The translations under genes and the position numbers were made by a program. Source: Desulfurococcales archaeon (GTDB lineage Archaea > Thermoproteota > Thermoprotei_A > Sulfolobales > NBVN01). From it: a stretch of 64,000 nt of DNA. Numbering within the stretch: the first letter of the stretch is position 1; each line of letters starts with the position of its first letter. The notes below the pieces were generated by a model. The model saw only the letters and a program-made list of their open reading frames with translations. It did not search any database and was not told the DNA's origin. Below, piece after piece: positions 44,933 through 53,538 of this stretch. The stretch lies in NCBI GenBank assembly GCA_023255955.1, contig JAGDWD010000007.1, forward strand, positions 1 to 64,000, read 5' to 3'.

Positions 44933-46294
44933 CTACCTCCTAGTAGTCTTCTGCAGTAGTGCGTAGAAGAAACCTATAGTTTTATGCTTATGAGGCCATA
45001 CTCTCATGGTACCCGGTATAAATCCATCACTGTACGGTCCTCTAATAGGGATCAGGCTGATTTTTCCTCCCTCTTTTTCAAGTATCTTACTTACAACGTC
45101 TTCGTTTTCCTCTCGCAGTAGAGAACATGTTGTGTATAGTATATACCCTCCTGGTTTAACTAGCTTGATTGCCGCCTTCAACAGCTCATACTGCAGTTGA
45201 GCAAGCTTAGGTACATCACTCTCCATTAGTCTCCACCTCAGATCCGGGTTCTTAGCTAAAGTACCGTCAGATGAGCACGGTGCGTCAACCAGCACCTTAT
45301 CAGCTATCTCCTCTCCAAGGATTCTAGGCGCCTCTCTACCATCTTTAACGTACGTCTTAACAATGATGATCCCAGCTCTCTTAACTAGCTCCTCTAATCT
45401 CCTCATCCTGGTCTTATCGACGTCAAAGGCATGTATAACCCCGCTGTTCCTCATTAACTCAGCCATGTGTTCAGTCTTACCTCCTGGGGCGGCAGCTAGG
45501 TCCACTACAACCTCTCCAGGTTTAGGATCGAGTACTATAGAGGCAAGCGCTGCGGGCTCCTCCTGTATTATTATCTTACCGGATCTGAAGAGCTCTGACT
45601 TATCGAAGTTATATGGGCCATCGAACTTTATGACTGTCGGTACTACGGTCGAAACCTCCGGGTTTTTCCCCTCCTCCTGAAGTTTCCTCAGCACCTCATC
45701 AATACTAGCCTTCAAAGTGTTTACTCTAATACTTATCTTGGGTCTCTCCATGAAGGCGTTCAAGATCTTGTCAGCCTCATCTTCACCAACAAGATTTATC
45801 AAGCTCTTCGCGTACCATGCTGGAACAAGATATCTGAGCTCTAGCTCATCATCGGGAGTTCGGGGAGTGATCTTGTAGTTCTTAAGCTCTTTAACTGTAT
45901 CTACGAACCACATACCAGCATATGGATGGGCTCTAGAGGAAAGCCACGCAGCAGTTCTTTTTATGCTTTCGTACTTATTCGCATATCTGATCCTGTTTCT
46001 AGCGTAAAGCTCTAAGTAGATAAAAACTCTTAATGCTGCCCGCAATCTTGAGTCAAGTAAGAAGGGGCTTTTAGACCCAGTTAAATCCTCTATTACCTTA
46101 TCTATGATCCCTAAATGGAGCATGATACCGTAGAAAAGAGAAGTAAGAGGTGGATCTTTTCTAGTCCCTAATATTCCAAACTCTTTGAACGCGTCTCTCT
46201 TAGCCTGCTGTGCCGGTTTCACAGCCTCGGATCTGCGGACTGCCTCAATAAGTGCGGCAATATCTTTCCACTCAACTTCATATGGTTCCTTCAC
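44933..46294 (-). CDS. tRNA/rRNA cytosine-5 methyltransferase (NOL1/NOP2/Sun family)
   Basis: The 453-residue protein has an N-terminal NusB-like helical domain (about 10-150), a short RNA-binding segment and an m5C methyltransferase domain with AAAPGGKTEHMAELM (SAM motif), VDAPCSSDGTLAKNP (first catalytic Cys) and LYTTCSLLREENED (second Cys). Both cysteines are present, so it should be active. Whether tRNA or rRNA is the substrate cannot be read from the sequence. Confidence 0.9.
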   Translation of the reverse strand: MKEPYEVEWKDIAALIEAVRRSEAVKPAQQAKRDAFKEFGILGTRKDPPLTSLFYGIMLHLGIIDKVIEDLTGSKSPFLLDSRLRAALRVFIYLELYARNRIRYANKYESIKRTAAWLSSRAHPYAGMWFVDTVKELKNYKITPRTPDDELELRYLVPAWYAKSLINLVGEDEADKILNAFMERPKISIRVNTLKASIDEVLRKLQEEGKNPEVSTVVPTVIKFDGPYNFDKSELFRSGKIIIQEEPAALASIVLDPKPGEVVVDLAAAPGGKTEHMAELMRNSGVIHAFDVDKTRMRRLEELVKRAGIIIVKTYVKDGREAPRILGEEIADKVLVDAPCSSDGTLAKNPDLRWRLMESDVPKLAQLQYELLKAAIKLVKPGGYILYTTCSLLREENEDVVSKILEKEGGKISLIPIRGPYSDGFIPGTMRVWPHKHKTIGFFYALLQKTTRR

Positions 46295-46536
46295 TCGTAA
46301 TCACCAACCTCCTTTATGCCCTAAGTAAGATTCGTAACCCGAAGAATTTTCTCAATAGATGTTAATGATGTCCCGAAGACTAGATGATTAGAGGCCAAAG
46401 TTAGTTACCCGTAATGACTTACTAGTTTAGGTATGGGTAGTCGAGTACTCAGCAGAGCTTGAAATAGCTGAAACATCGCCAGGACAATAACTCTAGAAAA
46501 TAGTAAGTCAGTGTTCGTGAGGTGCATAGTGGAGGT

Positions 46537-46743
46537 TTAGCTGGCACTCGCCTTAGCCTTCCTCGGTACGGATGATGGTGGTATGACCGTAGGTACTGGC
46601 AGTCCCGCTTCCTTTCTTTTCCTGATCCAGTACTCTCTCTTGTTTCTCTGTCTGGGAGGTAGGTTCCTCCTAGGCTTCGGCGGAATCTTCGGGGTAGCGT
46701 TCCGCACTTTACCTGCCTTAGTCATGGATCCGTGTGTAGGCAC
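46537..46743 (-). CDS. Ribosomal protein S30e
   Basis: The 68-residue basic protein begins [20 protein letters not shown], the conserved N terminus of archaeal/eukaryotic S30e (without the ubiquitin-like fusion of eukaryotes). S30e is found in Thermoproteota and relatives but not in Euryarchaeota, which supports the taxonomic placement. It lies downstream of the L44e-S27e-eIF2alpha-Nop10 cluster on the same strand. Confidence 0.92.
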   Translation of the reverse strand: MPTHGSMTKAGKVRNATPKIPPKPRRNLPPRQRNKREYWIRKRKEAGLPVPTVIPPSSVPRKAKASAS

Positions 46744-46787
46744 TCTGAATTCACCTTATAGAACTAAGTTTGACTGACTTATAAACT

Positions 46788-46982
46788 CTAGCTAGTAGAT
46801 TCCTGCTTACTTAGATCTTCATGTTCTGTCAAGCTCTTAGCTATCACTCTATACTTCACGTATTTATCTACTGGGGAGAACCTAGGTGGACTAGCTACAA
46901 CAGTCCTACTCCCACATTTTGGGCATAGATCCTTCAGTGTGTATGTACCACAAACCTGGCATTTTCTAATGAGGAACCTAAC
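46788..46982 (-). CDS. nop10: Ribosome biogenesis protein Nop10 (GTT start)
   Basis: The 64-residue product matches archaeal Nop10, a component of H/ACA RNPs for pseudouridylation: RFLIRKCQVCGTYTLKDLCPKC gives two Cys-x2-Cys zinc knuckles (written in part), then SPPRFSPVDKYVKYR. Family members begin Met-Arg-Phe, but the codon at the Met position is GTT (46982-46980). In-frame upstream is TGA within a few codons, and no ATG, GTG or TTG precedes the first cysteine. A GGTGA ribosome-binding site lies six bases before the GTT. The gene overlaps the eIF2-alpha stop by five bases. Confidence 0.88.
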   Translation of the reverse strand, partial: VRFLIRKCQVCGTYTLKDLCPKCGSRTVVASPPRFSPVDKYVKYRVIAKSLTEHEDLSKQESTS

Positions 46983-47775
46983 CGAACTTCACCCTCTCAA
47001 AGCTGAAATTCACGTTAAGTTTCCTACTTAAGCTCTCAGCTGCTTTAACGAGGCTTGCGAGCTTATTTTCTAGGACCTTATAGTCTGTCCCGATCAACTC
47101 GATCCTGTATCTAGGAGCACCCTCAGAATAGACCCTCACCCTAATCTCATCCCCCGCCATATCAACTAAGTTCTTTAGGAGTTCCCTTATTCTGTAAACA
47201 CCATCTGGTTCGTATGTTGTTAATGTTAACCTACCGTCAATCTTAACCTGCTTCGATTTTATGTGTTTGGGTATCTCCTCTAGTAGTCCGGTAATCCATT
47301 CATCCGGGATACCCACCTTCCTGAGTACTTCCTCCCCAACGATCGCGACCTCCTCGAATGCTGTCATCACATCACCGTAGGCTTCCTCAAGCTTTAACCA
47401 AACATCTCTATAAGCATCGTCTAGGCTCTTACCCAGCCTCTTCGCTACTACTTCGAGAATCTTTTCTGCTCTATTCTCTCGTTTCCACTCCTTTAACTTC
47501 CTCTTACGCTCTGTCTCAGCGACTCTTTTTAGTGATACGTCAACCTGCCCCTTCTTCCTGTCGACCCTTATGACCTTGACCACTATCTTCTGGCCCTCCT
47601 TTATGACGTCCCTTATGTTCTTAACCCACTTACTGCTTACTTCATTCCATGGTAGATAGGCCTCAAGCCCTCCATACTCATCTAGCTTAACGTATGCTCC
47701 TAAATCGAATATCTTATCGACTGTAGCTACACAGAGCTCATTAATTGATGGGAGAGGCTCCCTCCTTCTAACCAA
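46978..47775 (-). CDS. Translation initiation factor 2, alpha subunit
   Basis: The 265-residue protein has the S1 domain (ELCVATVDKIFDLGAYVKLDEYGG, about 10-85), a helical domain and the C-terminal alpha/beta domain that binds the gamma subunit, as in archaeal aIF2-alpha. With the beta and gamma subunits it carries initiator tRNA. It lies in the conserved order L44e-S27e-eIF2alpha-Nop10, with six bases between it and S27e. Confidence 0.93.
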   Translation of the reverse strand: MVRRREPLPSINELCVATVDKIFDLGAYVKLDEYGGLEAYLPWNEVSSKWVKNIRDVIKEGQKIVVKVIRVDRKKGQVDVSLKRVAETERKRKLKEWKRENRAEKILEVVAKRLGKSLDDAYRDVWLKLEEAYGDVMTAFEEVAIVGEEVLRKVGIPDEWITGLLEEIPKHIKSKQVKIDGRLTLTTYEPDGVYRIRELLKNLVDMAGDEIRVRVYSEGAPRYRIELIGTDYKVLENKLASLVKAAESLSRKLNVNFSFERVKFG

Positions 47776-47781
47776 ATTCCT

Positions 47782-47979
47782 TTACCCCAGAACTCTAACT
47801 ATCTCGCCGAGTATCTTAGCTTTCCCTCCTGTAGGGACAGTTAGCAGGGAATTACAAACAAAGCACTTCACAGGGAACGTAGCGTGGTCAAATACTATCT
47901 GCTCGTTACCACAGGACGGACACTTAACTCTGAGGAATCTACTCCTCGGGATAGGTATGAGTATCTTCCTTCTCTTCAC
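47782..47979 (-). CDS. Ribosomal protein S27e
   Basis: The 65-residue protein has the S27e zinc ribbon [17 protein letters not shown]...[10 protein letters not shown] (C2-C2). It is the small ribosomal protein S27e of the 30S subunit. The start is GTG; the stop of L44e overlaps its first codon by one base, so translation is coupled. Confidence 0.93.
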   Translation of the reverse strand: MKRRKILIPIPRSRFLRVKCPSCGNEQIVFDHATFPVKCFVCNSLLTVPTGGKAKILGEIVRVLG

Positions 47980-48266
47980 TACTTCACCACCTCGGCTAGC
48001 TCAGCCTTCTTTAGCCTAATCCCCTCCCTATGTAACATGTAGCCACACTTATTGCACTTAAGCCTCAACACCACCTTCTTAGTTACTTTAGCAAATCTCT
48101 TCTGCTCCGGCTTACGCTTACTTCCGTAACCCTCCTGCTTACGTCTGTACCTACGCTCACCTTGAGCAAGAGCCCTCCTTCTACCATGCTTGTATATCGA
48201 CACACTGTGCTCTGTATGTGTCTTACACCTAGGACAGTACGTTCTTATTACCTTAGGTATCTTCAA
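47979..48266 (-). CDS. Ribosomal protein L44e
   Basis: The 95-residue basic protein begins [20 protein letters not shown] and ends with [24 protein letters not shown]: a split C2-C2 zinc ribbon and the long basic loop of L44e (eL42), which sits at the E site of the 50S subunit. It is the first gene of the L44e-S27e-eIF2alpha-Nop10 operon. Confidence 0.95.
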   Translation of the reverse strand: MKIPKVIRTYCPRCKTHTEHSVSIYKHGRRRALAQGERRYRRKQEGYGSKRKPEQKRFAKVTKKVVLRLKCNKCGYMLHREGIRLKKAELAEVVK

Positions 48267-48495
48267 TTCTCACTCCTTAAGATAGTTTAGCGAACCGCCT
48301 TAAAAGCGATACGCTACTCAGACACTGTCTAGGCTCTTCAGTCCCGGGGAGATTAGTAGTAAGCCTCCACGTTCTCCCTAATAGATAGTTTTATTATGAA
48401 GAACAATTACATGTGCTACGATAATCCAAGAAAACTGAATTTGCTTTATTTCTGAACTTAATTTAGAGAAAATATATCGTACCTATATTAATTCC

Positions 48496-50190
48496 TTAGT
48501 CGAACTCAGGCTTACTGGACGGTCCCTTCTCTTCTTCCTCTTCTTTACCTTTCTTCTCCTTCTCCTCCTTCTTAAGTGGTGATGCAGCTATTAGATCATC
48601 CACCTTCAATATCGCGGTAGCAGCCTCTGTAGCAGCCCTTATTATCTGCTTCTTTACGAGAAGCGGGTCGATTACCCTCAACTTCCTCATATCTTCAGCT
48701 ACCTTACCATTAAGGACATCTATCCCAGCGTACTTGTTACCGCTAGCATGAAGCTTCCTCAGCTCCATTAAGGTCTCTAGAGGATCCATACCGGCAGACC
48801 TAGCAAGAATCACAGCTAGCTCCTCTAAGGCATCTGCGAAAGCCAACGCAACTAGCTGTTCTTTGCCGCTGACAGTCTCAGCCCACTTTCTCAGCCTCAT
48901 ACTCAGCTCTATCTCCGGGGCACCACCACCAGCTAGGATCTTAGGCTCCTTGAGGACGTTCCTGAGAGCGTTTATAGCGTCATTTATAGATCTCTCAGCA
49001 TCGTCTAACAACATATCGCTCGCACCACGTACTAATATAGTTACGGCCTTCGGGTTCTGGCATCCCTCTACGAAGACCATCTTGTCGTTGCCGACCCTTC
49101 TCTCCTCTACGAGCTCCGCATAACCTAGGTCCTTCTCGGTTAGGTCACGCACGCTTGTAACTATTCTTCCTCCAGTAGCTCTCTCAAGTTTCTCCATATC
49201 GGACCTCTTAACCCTCCTAACAGCTAGTATGCCCTTCTTAGCTAGGAAGTGCTGCGCGACGTCGTCAATACCTTTCTGGCAAATAATGACGTTAGCACCA
49301 ACACTAACTATCTTATCAACCATCTCCTTAAGTAACCTAGTCTCCTCGTCGAGGAACCTCTTTATCTGGTCAGGTGAGGTTATGTTTATCTTAGCTGTGA
49401 TATCCGGTTTCTCTATCTCTAGTGGGGCATCTAGTAAAGCTATTCTAGCCTTCTCAACCCTCTTAGGCATACCTGGGTGGACGACCTCCTTATCTAATAC
49501 TATACCCCTAATGAGTCTGGTATCAGCTAGGGAAGCTCCCTTCTTCTTCTCCACCTTGATGTTGTCTGACCGCACTAAATAGCCTCCCTCAGCTCTCTTC
49601 TCTGCTACCATGATTACAGCATCTAACACTATATTGATGAAGTGGTCGACGATATCGGGAGAAGCTATGTATTTACTAGCTAGCGCAGCATAGGCAATCT
49701 CTCTAAGCACGGGCTTGCTCTTCTCTATCCCCTCAGGGGTCTCTAGGTCTATCTCTACTCTGTCAGCTATCTCATCAAGAATCTCTACAGCTTTCTCAGC
49801 AGCCTTCTTATATCCCTCTATTATTATGGTTGGATGGATGTTCTGGTCTAGTAGGGCCTCAGCCTTATCTAGTAGCATACCCGCTAGTACTACCGCTGAT
49901 GTAGTCCCGTCTCCGACCTCGGCATCAACAGCCTTCGCAGTTTCAACAAGTAGTTTAGCAGCAGGATGCTGGACCTCCATCTCCTTAACTATGGTAGCAC
50001 CATCATTCGTTACGGTGATGTCTCCAAAGCTGTCGACAAGCATCTTATCAAGTCCTCTCGGACCTAGAGAGGTCATCAAGACCTCAGCCATAGCCTTCGC
50101 TGCAAGTATGTTGTTTCTGAGTGCTTCACGCCCATAAGTTCTACTCGTACCCTCCTTTAATACCAGTACAGGTATCCCGTATGCCGCCAT
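48496..50190 (-). CDS. Thermosome subunit (group II chaperonin)
   Basis: The 564-residue protein is a complete thermosome/CCT-type chaperonin. The equatorial ATP site is seen in [14 protein letters not shown] and [12 protein letters not shown], the apical region in the middle, and [16 protein letters not shown] with GIDVLNGKV (ATP hydrolysis Asp) near the C terminus. The tail is acidic/lysine-rich ([15 protein letters not shown]). It folds proteins at high temperature. Only one subunit gene is in the window, so paralogues may exist elsewhere. Confidence 0.96.
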   Translation of the reverse strand: MAAYGIPVLVLKEGTSRTYGREALRNNILAAKAMAEVLMTSLGPRGLDKMLVDSFGDITVTNDGATIVKEMEVQHPAAKLLVETAKAVDAEVGDGTTSAVVLAGMLLDKAEALLDQNIHPTIIIEGYKKAAEKAVEILDEIADRVEIDLETPEGIEKSKPVLREIAYAALASKYIASPDIVDHFINIVLDAVIMVAEKRAEGGYLVRSDNIKVEKKKGASLADTRLIRGIVLDKEVVHPGMPKRVEKARIALLDAPLEIEKPDITAKINITSPDQIKRFLDEETRLLKEMVDKIVSVGANVIICQKGIDDVAQHFLAKKGILAVRRVKRSDMEKLERATGGRIVTSVRDLTEKDLGYAELVEERRVGNDKMVFVEGCQNPKAVTILVRGASDMLLDDAERSINDAINALRNVLKEPKILAGGGAPEIELSMRLRKWAETVSGKEQLVALAFADALEELAVILARSAGMDPLETLMELRKLHASGNKYAGIDVLNGKVAEDMRKLRVIDPLLVKKQIIRAATEAATAILKVDDLIAASPLKKEEKEKKGKEEEEEKGPSSKPEFD

Positions 50191-50256
50191 ATGTCGTACC
50201 CCATTAGAATTACATTAAAAACTTCTATTTAAGCTTTTATCAAACCCCAACATTAC

Positions 50257-50284
50257 GACCGGAACCCCGCCCTTCAGAGCGGGA
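50257..50284 (+). repeat. Hairpin repeat, IS200/IS605-like end (copy E)
   Basis: The sequence gaccggaaccccgcccttca followed by gagcggga is a diverged copy of the GC-rich hairpin repeat; the stem ccccgccc/gagcggg is partly kept. It lies in the short spacer upstream of the thermosome gene and may have been inserted there by an IS200/IS605-type element. Confidence 0.45.
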
Positions 50285-50338
50285 AGAAATCATATTCCCA
50301 GAACCCCCACTTAACTTAGCCAGAGCAGAGCTACCTAA

Positions 50339-51337
50339 CTACACAACAAACACTCTCTTTATTCCGAGTTTTTCCGATATATAGCTGGCAAACTCCTCAG
50401 CACCATTACTTCGTGCTTTAACTACGTACACGGCCCTGGGATTAACCTGGGATACATAGTAGGCTAGACCATTAAAGTCTGCGTGATCACTGAAGGTAAC
50501 GTGCCATGATCTAGGACCAAGCTTCTTAATAGGTTTCTCAAACTCCCATCCACTTAATACTATCGAGCTAGCACCATTAGGTAACCCAAATCGAGCCCTA
50601 GTAGTATGATCTAGATACACATACCACCTACTCCTGATTATCTCGCTAGCTTCCCTGGTACCTGCCAGAACGTAGTCACCTATCTTCGGACCAAAGCTCT
50701 CAGCTTTTCTAGTCATCATGTAAATCTTTTGCGGTAGTATGAAGGGGGCGTCGATACCACCCTCCCTAAGGATGTTCATCACCTCGTTTACCTTACCGTA
50801 GTAGCCAAAGATGTGTACACCACCTTCAGAGAGCAACTGCTTCACGAAGTCTATAAGTATAGTCTCTATGATGTTGTCGAAGTCGCGGACGTAGTGTGGC
50901 CTACCGTAGACAGCATCCACTATGAGTACGTCAGCGTTTACTAGAGGGGTTGACACGCCGGGCTTTTTGAAGTCGCTACTATAGAGGATCCTAGAACCAT
51001 CACTACATTCTACTAGAACCTGAGCGGTGCCGGGAATATGATGGCTTTTAACTAGCTCCAAGCTAAGATCTCCGATCCTTACTCTCGAACCGTAGTCTAA
51101 CTCCAGCAAGTTACTGTTTACTGGGTATCCAAGTATTGGGAGCCAGTTAAGGGTGATTTGAGTACCGATGAGCTTGTAATTATTTCTAATGCTCATGGAT
51201 AGATTAACGGTATGGTCACTATGTATGTGTGTAACTACCCGAACCTTATCAGATACATTACTGTGACCGTCTATTACAACTCTATTCGCTATGACTATAG
51301 CGCCATCCTTCTCTATTGACACCATGTGCTCTACCAA
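50339..51337 (-). CDS. Metallo-beta-lactamase-fold nuclease (SNM1/CPSF-like, COG1236 type)
   Basis: The 332-residue protein has the metal motif THIHSDHTVNL (about 36-46; HxHxDH), a second-metal region SHHIPGTAQV, LYSSDFKKPG and a C-terminal SWHVTFSDHADFNGL, the pattern of RNA/DNA-processing beta-lactamase-fold nucleases with a short beta-CASP-like insertion. Relatives include archaeal nucleases used in RNA maturation and SNM1-type DNA repair. Which nucleic acid it acts on is not evident. Confidence 0.8.
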   Translation of the reverse strand: MVEHMVSIEKDGAIVIANRVVIDGHSNVSDKVRVVTHIHSDHTVNLSMSIRNNYKLIGTQITLNWLPILGYPVNSNLLELDYGSRVRIGDLSLELVKSHHIPGTAQVLVECSDGSRILYSSDFKKPGVSTPLVNADVLIVDAVYGRPHYVRDFDNIIETILIDFVKQLLSEGGVHIFGYYGKVNEVMNILREGGIDAPFILPQKIYMMTRKAESFGPKIGDYVLAGTREASEIIRSRWYVYLDHTTRARFGLPNGASSIVLSGWEFEKPIKKLGPRSWHVTFSDHADFNGLAYYVSQVNPRAVYVVKARSNGAEEFASYISEKLGIKRVFVV

Positions 51338-51397
51338 CAGGCACCAACTCGCTAACTCCTACTCTAAGTCCAGGTTTGGATACTAGGATTAAAAACC

Positions 51398-52030
51398 CTA
51401 ATAGCTTTCCTTTTCCCCACCAACCCCAACTTGAGGAGAAGATGTAGTACTGAAACCTCTACCATTTCTTAATAACCACCGAGCTAGAGACCTGAACGCC
51501 GCAGCCCTATGTGAGACCGAGTTTTTCTCATCGATAGACATCTCAGCGAACGTCTTACTCCATCCCCTGGGTATGAATATGGGATCGAACCCAAAGCCTC
51601 CTGAACCTCTAGGCTCTCGGGAGATTTCCCCCAACACCTCACCGCTAAATAACCTGATCTCCTTCTCCTCGGGGTTAACTAAGGCTATAACAGACTTAAA
51701 GTAGGCTTCTCTATCATTAACACCCTCCATGAGTTTCAGTATTCCGGCTATACCTATAGTTCGGTATACGTAGCTACTCAAGGTACCAGGAAACATGCCC
51801 AAACTCTTTATGAAGAGACCGGAGTCCTCAACTATGAGTGGCTTTTTTATCGATAAGTAAGCCGACACAGCTGAGTATAGAGCGATATCTTCAAGGCTAT
51901 CTGATTGCACCTCAATCTTCGGGACGTCTAAAGGGATTAACTCTATACCGTAAGTGCTTGCCAGATGGAGCAACTCCTTTATCTTCCCTTTATTTCCCGA
52001 TATTAGGTACAACTTCATGCCGCACACCAA
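51398..52030 (-). CDS. rdgB: XTP/dITP diphosphatase (RdgB/HAM1)
   Basis: The protein of about 206 residues begins KLYLISGNKGKIKEL, carries VEDSGLFIKSLGMFPG and GGFGFDPIFIPRGWSKTFAEM, the conserved segments of the RdgB/HAM1 pyrophosphatases that remove inosine and xanthosine triphosphates from the nucleotide pool. The first ATG-like start four codons upstream of MKLYL is probably not used. A C-terminal extension (GFSTTSSPQVGVGGEKES) is unusual but short. Confidence 0.92.
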   Translation of the reverse strand: MVCGMKLYLISGNKGKIKELLHLASTYGIELIPLDVPKIEVQSDSLEDIALYSAVSAYLSIKKPLIVEDSGLFIKSLGMFPGTLSSYVYRTIGIAGILKLMEGVNDREAYFKSVIALVNPEEKEIRLFSGEVLGEISREPRGSGGFGFDPIFIPRGWSKTFAEMSIDEKNSVSHRAAAFRSLARWLLRNGRGFSTTSSPQVGVGGEKESY

Positions 52031-52161
52031 GAACAGATTGTTTAAACTAGATAACTTCTTTGTCTTTTATAGTTAGTAGCCTCATCTGTTTGTCCCTATA
52101 TATACTATTATAAGGAACGAGTATCTAGGGACCTCCACCCGACCTACAGATATACCGGTGT

Positions 52162-52673
52162 GTTAGGACTGTTGGTGGTAAGAGGAGAGTTCCTGAGTCG
52201 GAGATAAGGAGGATTCTCGGGACTTACGAGGTGAGGAAGGTAGTTGGTTATGCTAGAGTCTCATCACATACTCAGAGGGACGACCCGGAAAGACAGGTAA
52301 GATTGATAGAAGAATACGCTAGGAGGAAAGGATGTGAAGTGGAGGTTCTCAAGGACATTGGTTCAAGGCTGAATGAGTATAGAAAGAACTTTAATAAATT
52401 GTTAGAGATGGTAGTGAACAGGGAGGTCTCGGAGGTTGTGGTGGCTTACCCGGACAGGCTGACGAGGTTCGGGTTTAAGATGTTAGAAAAGTTCTTTGGG
52501 AGTTACGAGGTTAAGATCACGGTAATAAATCAAGAAAGGGAGGAACCTCGAGAGAAGCTCGCGGAGACCTAATCACGGTAATCTCACACCTCGCCGGTAA
52601 GCTCTACGGGGTGAGGTCCCATAGATATAAGGAGGTAGTTGAGGGTGCTAGGAAGCTCGTATGTAGTTCTTAG
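52162..52673 (+). pseudogene. tnpA: IS607-family TnpA serine recombinase, truncated and frameshifted
   Basis: The frame holds the C-terminal end of a MerR-like helix-turn-helix (RTVGGKRRVPESEIRRILG) and then the serine recombinase core VVGYARVSSHTQRDDPERQ, with the catalytic serine in RVSS, and VVAYPDRLTRFG. The N-terminal part of the helix-turn-helix is missing. Near 52566 a one-base loss shifts the frame; the continuation DLITVISHLAGKLYGVRSHRY follows in the next frame to a stop at 52673. These are lesions of an IS607-type transposase. Between 52231 and 52572 an uninterrupted 113-residue piece remains. Confidence 0.85.
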
Positions 52674-52684
52674 CTATAAGTTAA

Positions 52685-53126
52685 AGCATAGCTAAGCAGA
52701 ACTGGAAGCAGGTAGTTCAGTACCTGAGCTACAAGTCCAAGGTCGAGCCCATCGATCCTAAAAATACCTCCTCTACCTGCCCCATGTGTGGAGGTAGGCT
52801 AGTAAAGCTCCGAAGGGGGCGGGTAGTCGCGTGCCCTAAGTGCGGGTTGGAACTAGACCGCCAGCTGTGCGGGGCGGTGAACATATATCTTAAGATGTGT
52901 GGGTTTCCTTAAAGCCCGAGCACCTTCTACCGCCTGATCTCGAGCCTCCGGTGAGGTTGATGAAGAGGTGGGGGAGGTGTTATGGGGCTTTGAGCGGGGT
53001 TACCACGAATGAGGGTGAGAGCTGTGATATACCCTCGATGAACCCGCAAGGGGGCTGAGCTCGGTGAACCCCAAGACCTACATAGGGCTACCAACACCTA
53101 TGTAGGTCGAACCCCCTCACTAATGT
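52685..53126 (+). pseudogene. tnpB: TnpB fragment (C-terminal zinc finger and tail) of the IS607 element
   Basis: Only the C-terminal part of a TnpB nuclease is left: STCPMCGGRL...VVACPKCGLELDRQLCG, the four-cysteine zinc finger followed by the RuvC-III aspartate (LDRQ) and AVNIYLKM. The RuvC-I and II regions are gone. A stop (TAA, 52910) and further frame breaks lie downstream, after which the fragments FYRLISSL, PSMNPQGG and AELGEPQDLHRATNTYVG continue the usual TnpB tail. The element is a fossil and cannot transpose by itself. Confidence 0.85.
53075..53108. repeat. Perfect 12-base inverted repeat at the end of the IS607 fossil
   Basis: The arms gacctacatagg (53075-53086) and cctatgtaggtc (53097-53108) are perfect complements around a 10-base loop. 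The hairpin lies in the TnpB tail, where TnpB elements encode the 3' part of their guide (omega) RNA. It may be the remnant of that RNA's scaffold or terminator. Confidence 0.55.
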
Positions 53127-53152
53127 GCTGATATCTAGGGCTTGAAAATAAT

Positions 53153-53193
53153 CCCGCATCCCTGTTCTGAAGCGTGATACTTTCAGTTATAAA
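53153..53193 (-). repeat. Hairpin repeat, IS200/IS605-like end (copy G)
   Basis: On the minus strand the sequence tttataactgaaag is followed by tatcacgcttcagaacaggg and atgcggg, a degenerate member of the same family as copies A-F. It is next to the IS607/TnpB fossil, which is the only copy with any transposon coding sequence close by. Confidence 0.45.
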
Positions 53194-53223
53194 TGCTTTT
53201 AAGTAGCGTAGTATAAAAGCATT
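53192..53223. promoter_or_regulatory. 10-base inverted repeat overlapping the TATA box of the winged-helix gene
   Basis: The arms aatgctttta (53192-53201) and taaaagcatt (53214-53223) form a perfect 10-base inverted repeat with a 12-base spacer. The right arm overlaps the TATA-like tataaaag (53212-53219), 15-22 bases before the ATG of the winged-helix gene at 53234. A protein bound here would block TBP, so this is a good candidate operator for autoregulation. Confidence 0.55.
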
Positions 53224-53233
53224 AGGGGGATAG

Positions 53234-53533
53234 ATGAAGAGGAGAAGGGAGCATAACGAGCTTAATGAAGAGGTCGAATCTTCGAGAGTTGACTTGAATT
53301 TCAAGGTTGTGTACGAAGATCCTGAGGTGCTGGTAATTAGGGCACCTACCGAGGACGAGCTTGTGGAGATAATCCTCAAGTTACTAAGGGAGAGGCCGAT
53401 GAATATTAAGGAGATACATGGATACCTACCTGGAATAGCTAGTGAGGATAAGATAAGGAAGACTTTAACTAAGCTAGTTAGTGAGGGCAGGGTTTACGTT
53501 CTAGAGGACGGTCGTTTCATAGTTGTTGGATAA
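53234..53533 (+). CDS. Winged-helix DNA-binding protein, 99 residues
   Basis: After a charged N-terminal 35 residues, the protein has a winged-helix pattern: DELVEIILKLLRERPMNIKEI, then GIASEDKIRKTLTKLVSEGRV and the wing YVLEDGRFIVVG. It is likely a small archaeal transcription regulator. The promoter carries a perfect palindrome over the TATA box, which suggests that it represses its own operon. Two small unknown genes follow on the same strand. Confidence 0.65.
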   Translation: MKRRREHNELNEEVESSRVDLNFKVVYEDPEVLVIRAPTEDELVEIILKLLRERPMNIKEIHGYLPGIASEDKIRKTLTKLVSEGRVYVLEDGRFIVVG

Positions 53534-53538
53534 CATAA

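Noticed and set aside
49229-49582. Plus-strand frames opposite the thermosome gene
   Set aside because: They mirror conserved chaperonin sequence and have serine/leucine-rich antisense composition.
52231-52572. Intact stand-alone resolvase gene
   Set aside because: The 113-residue frame is only the undamaged part of IS607 TnpA; coding sequence continues on both sides, with a truncated N terminus and a frameshift at the end.
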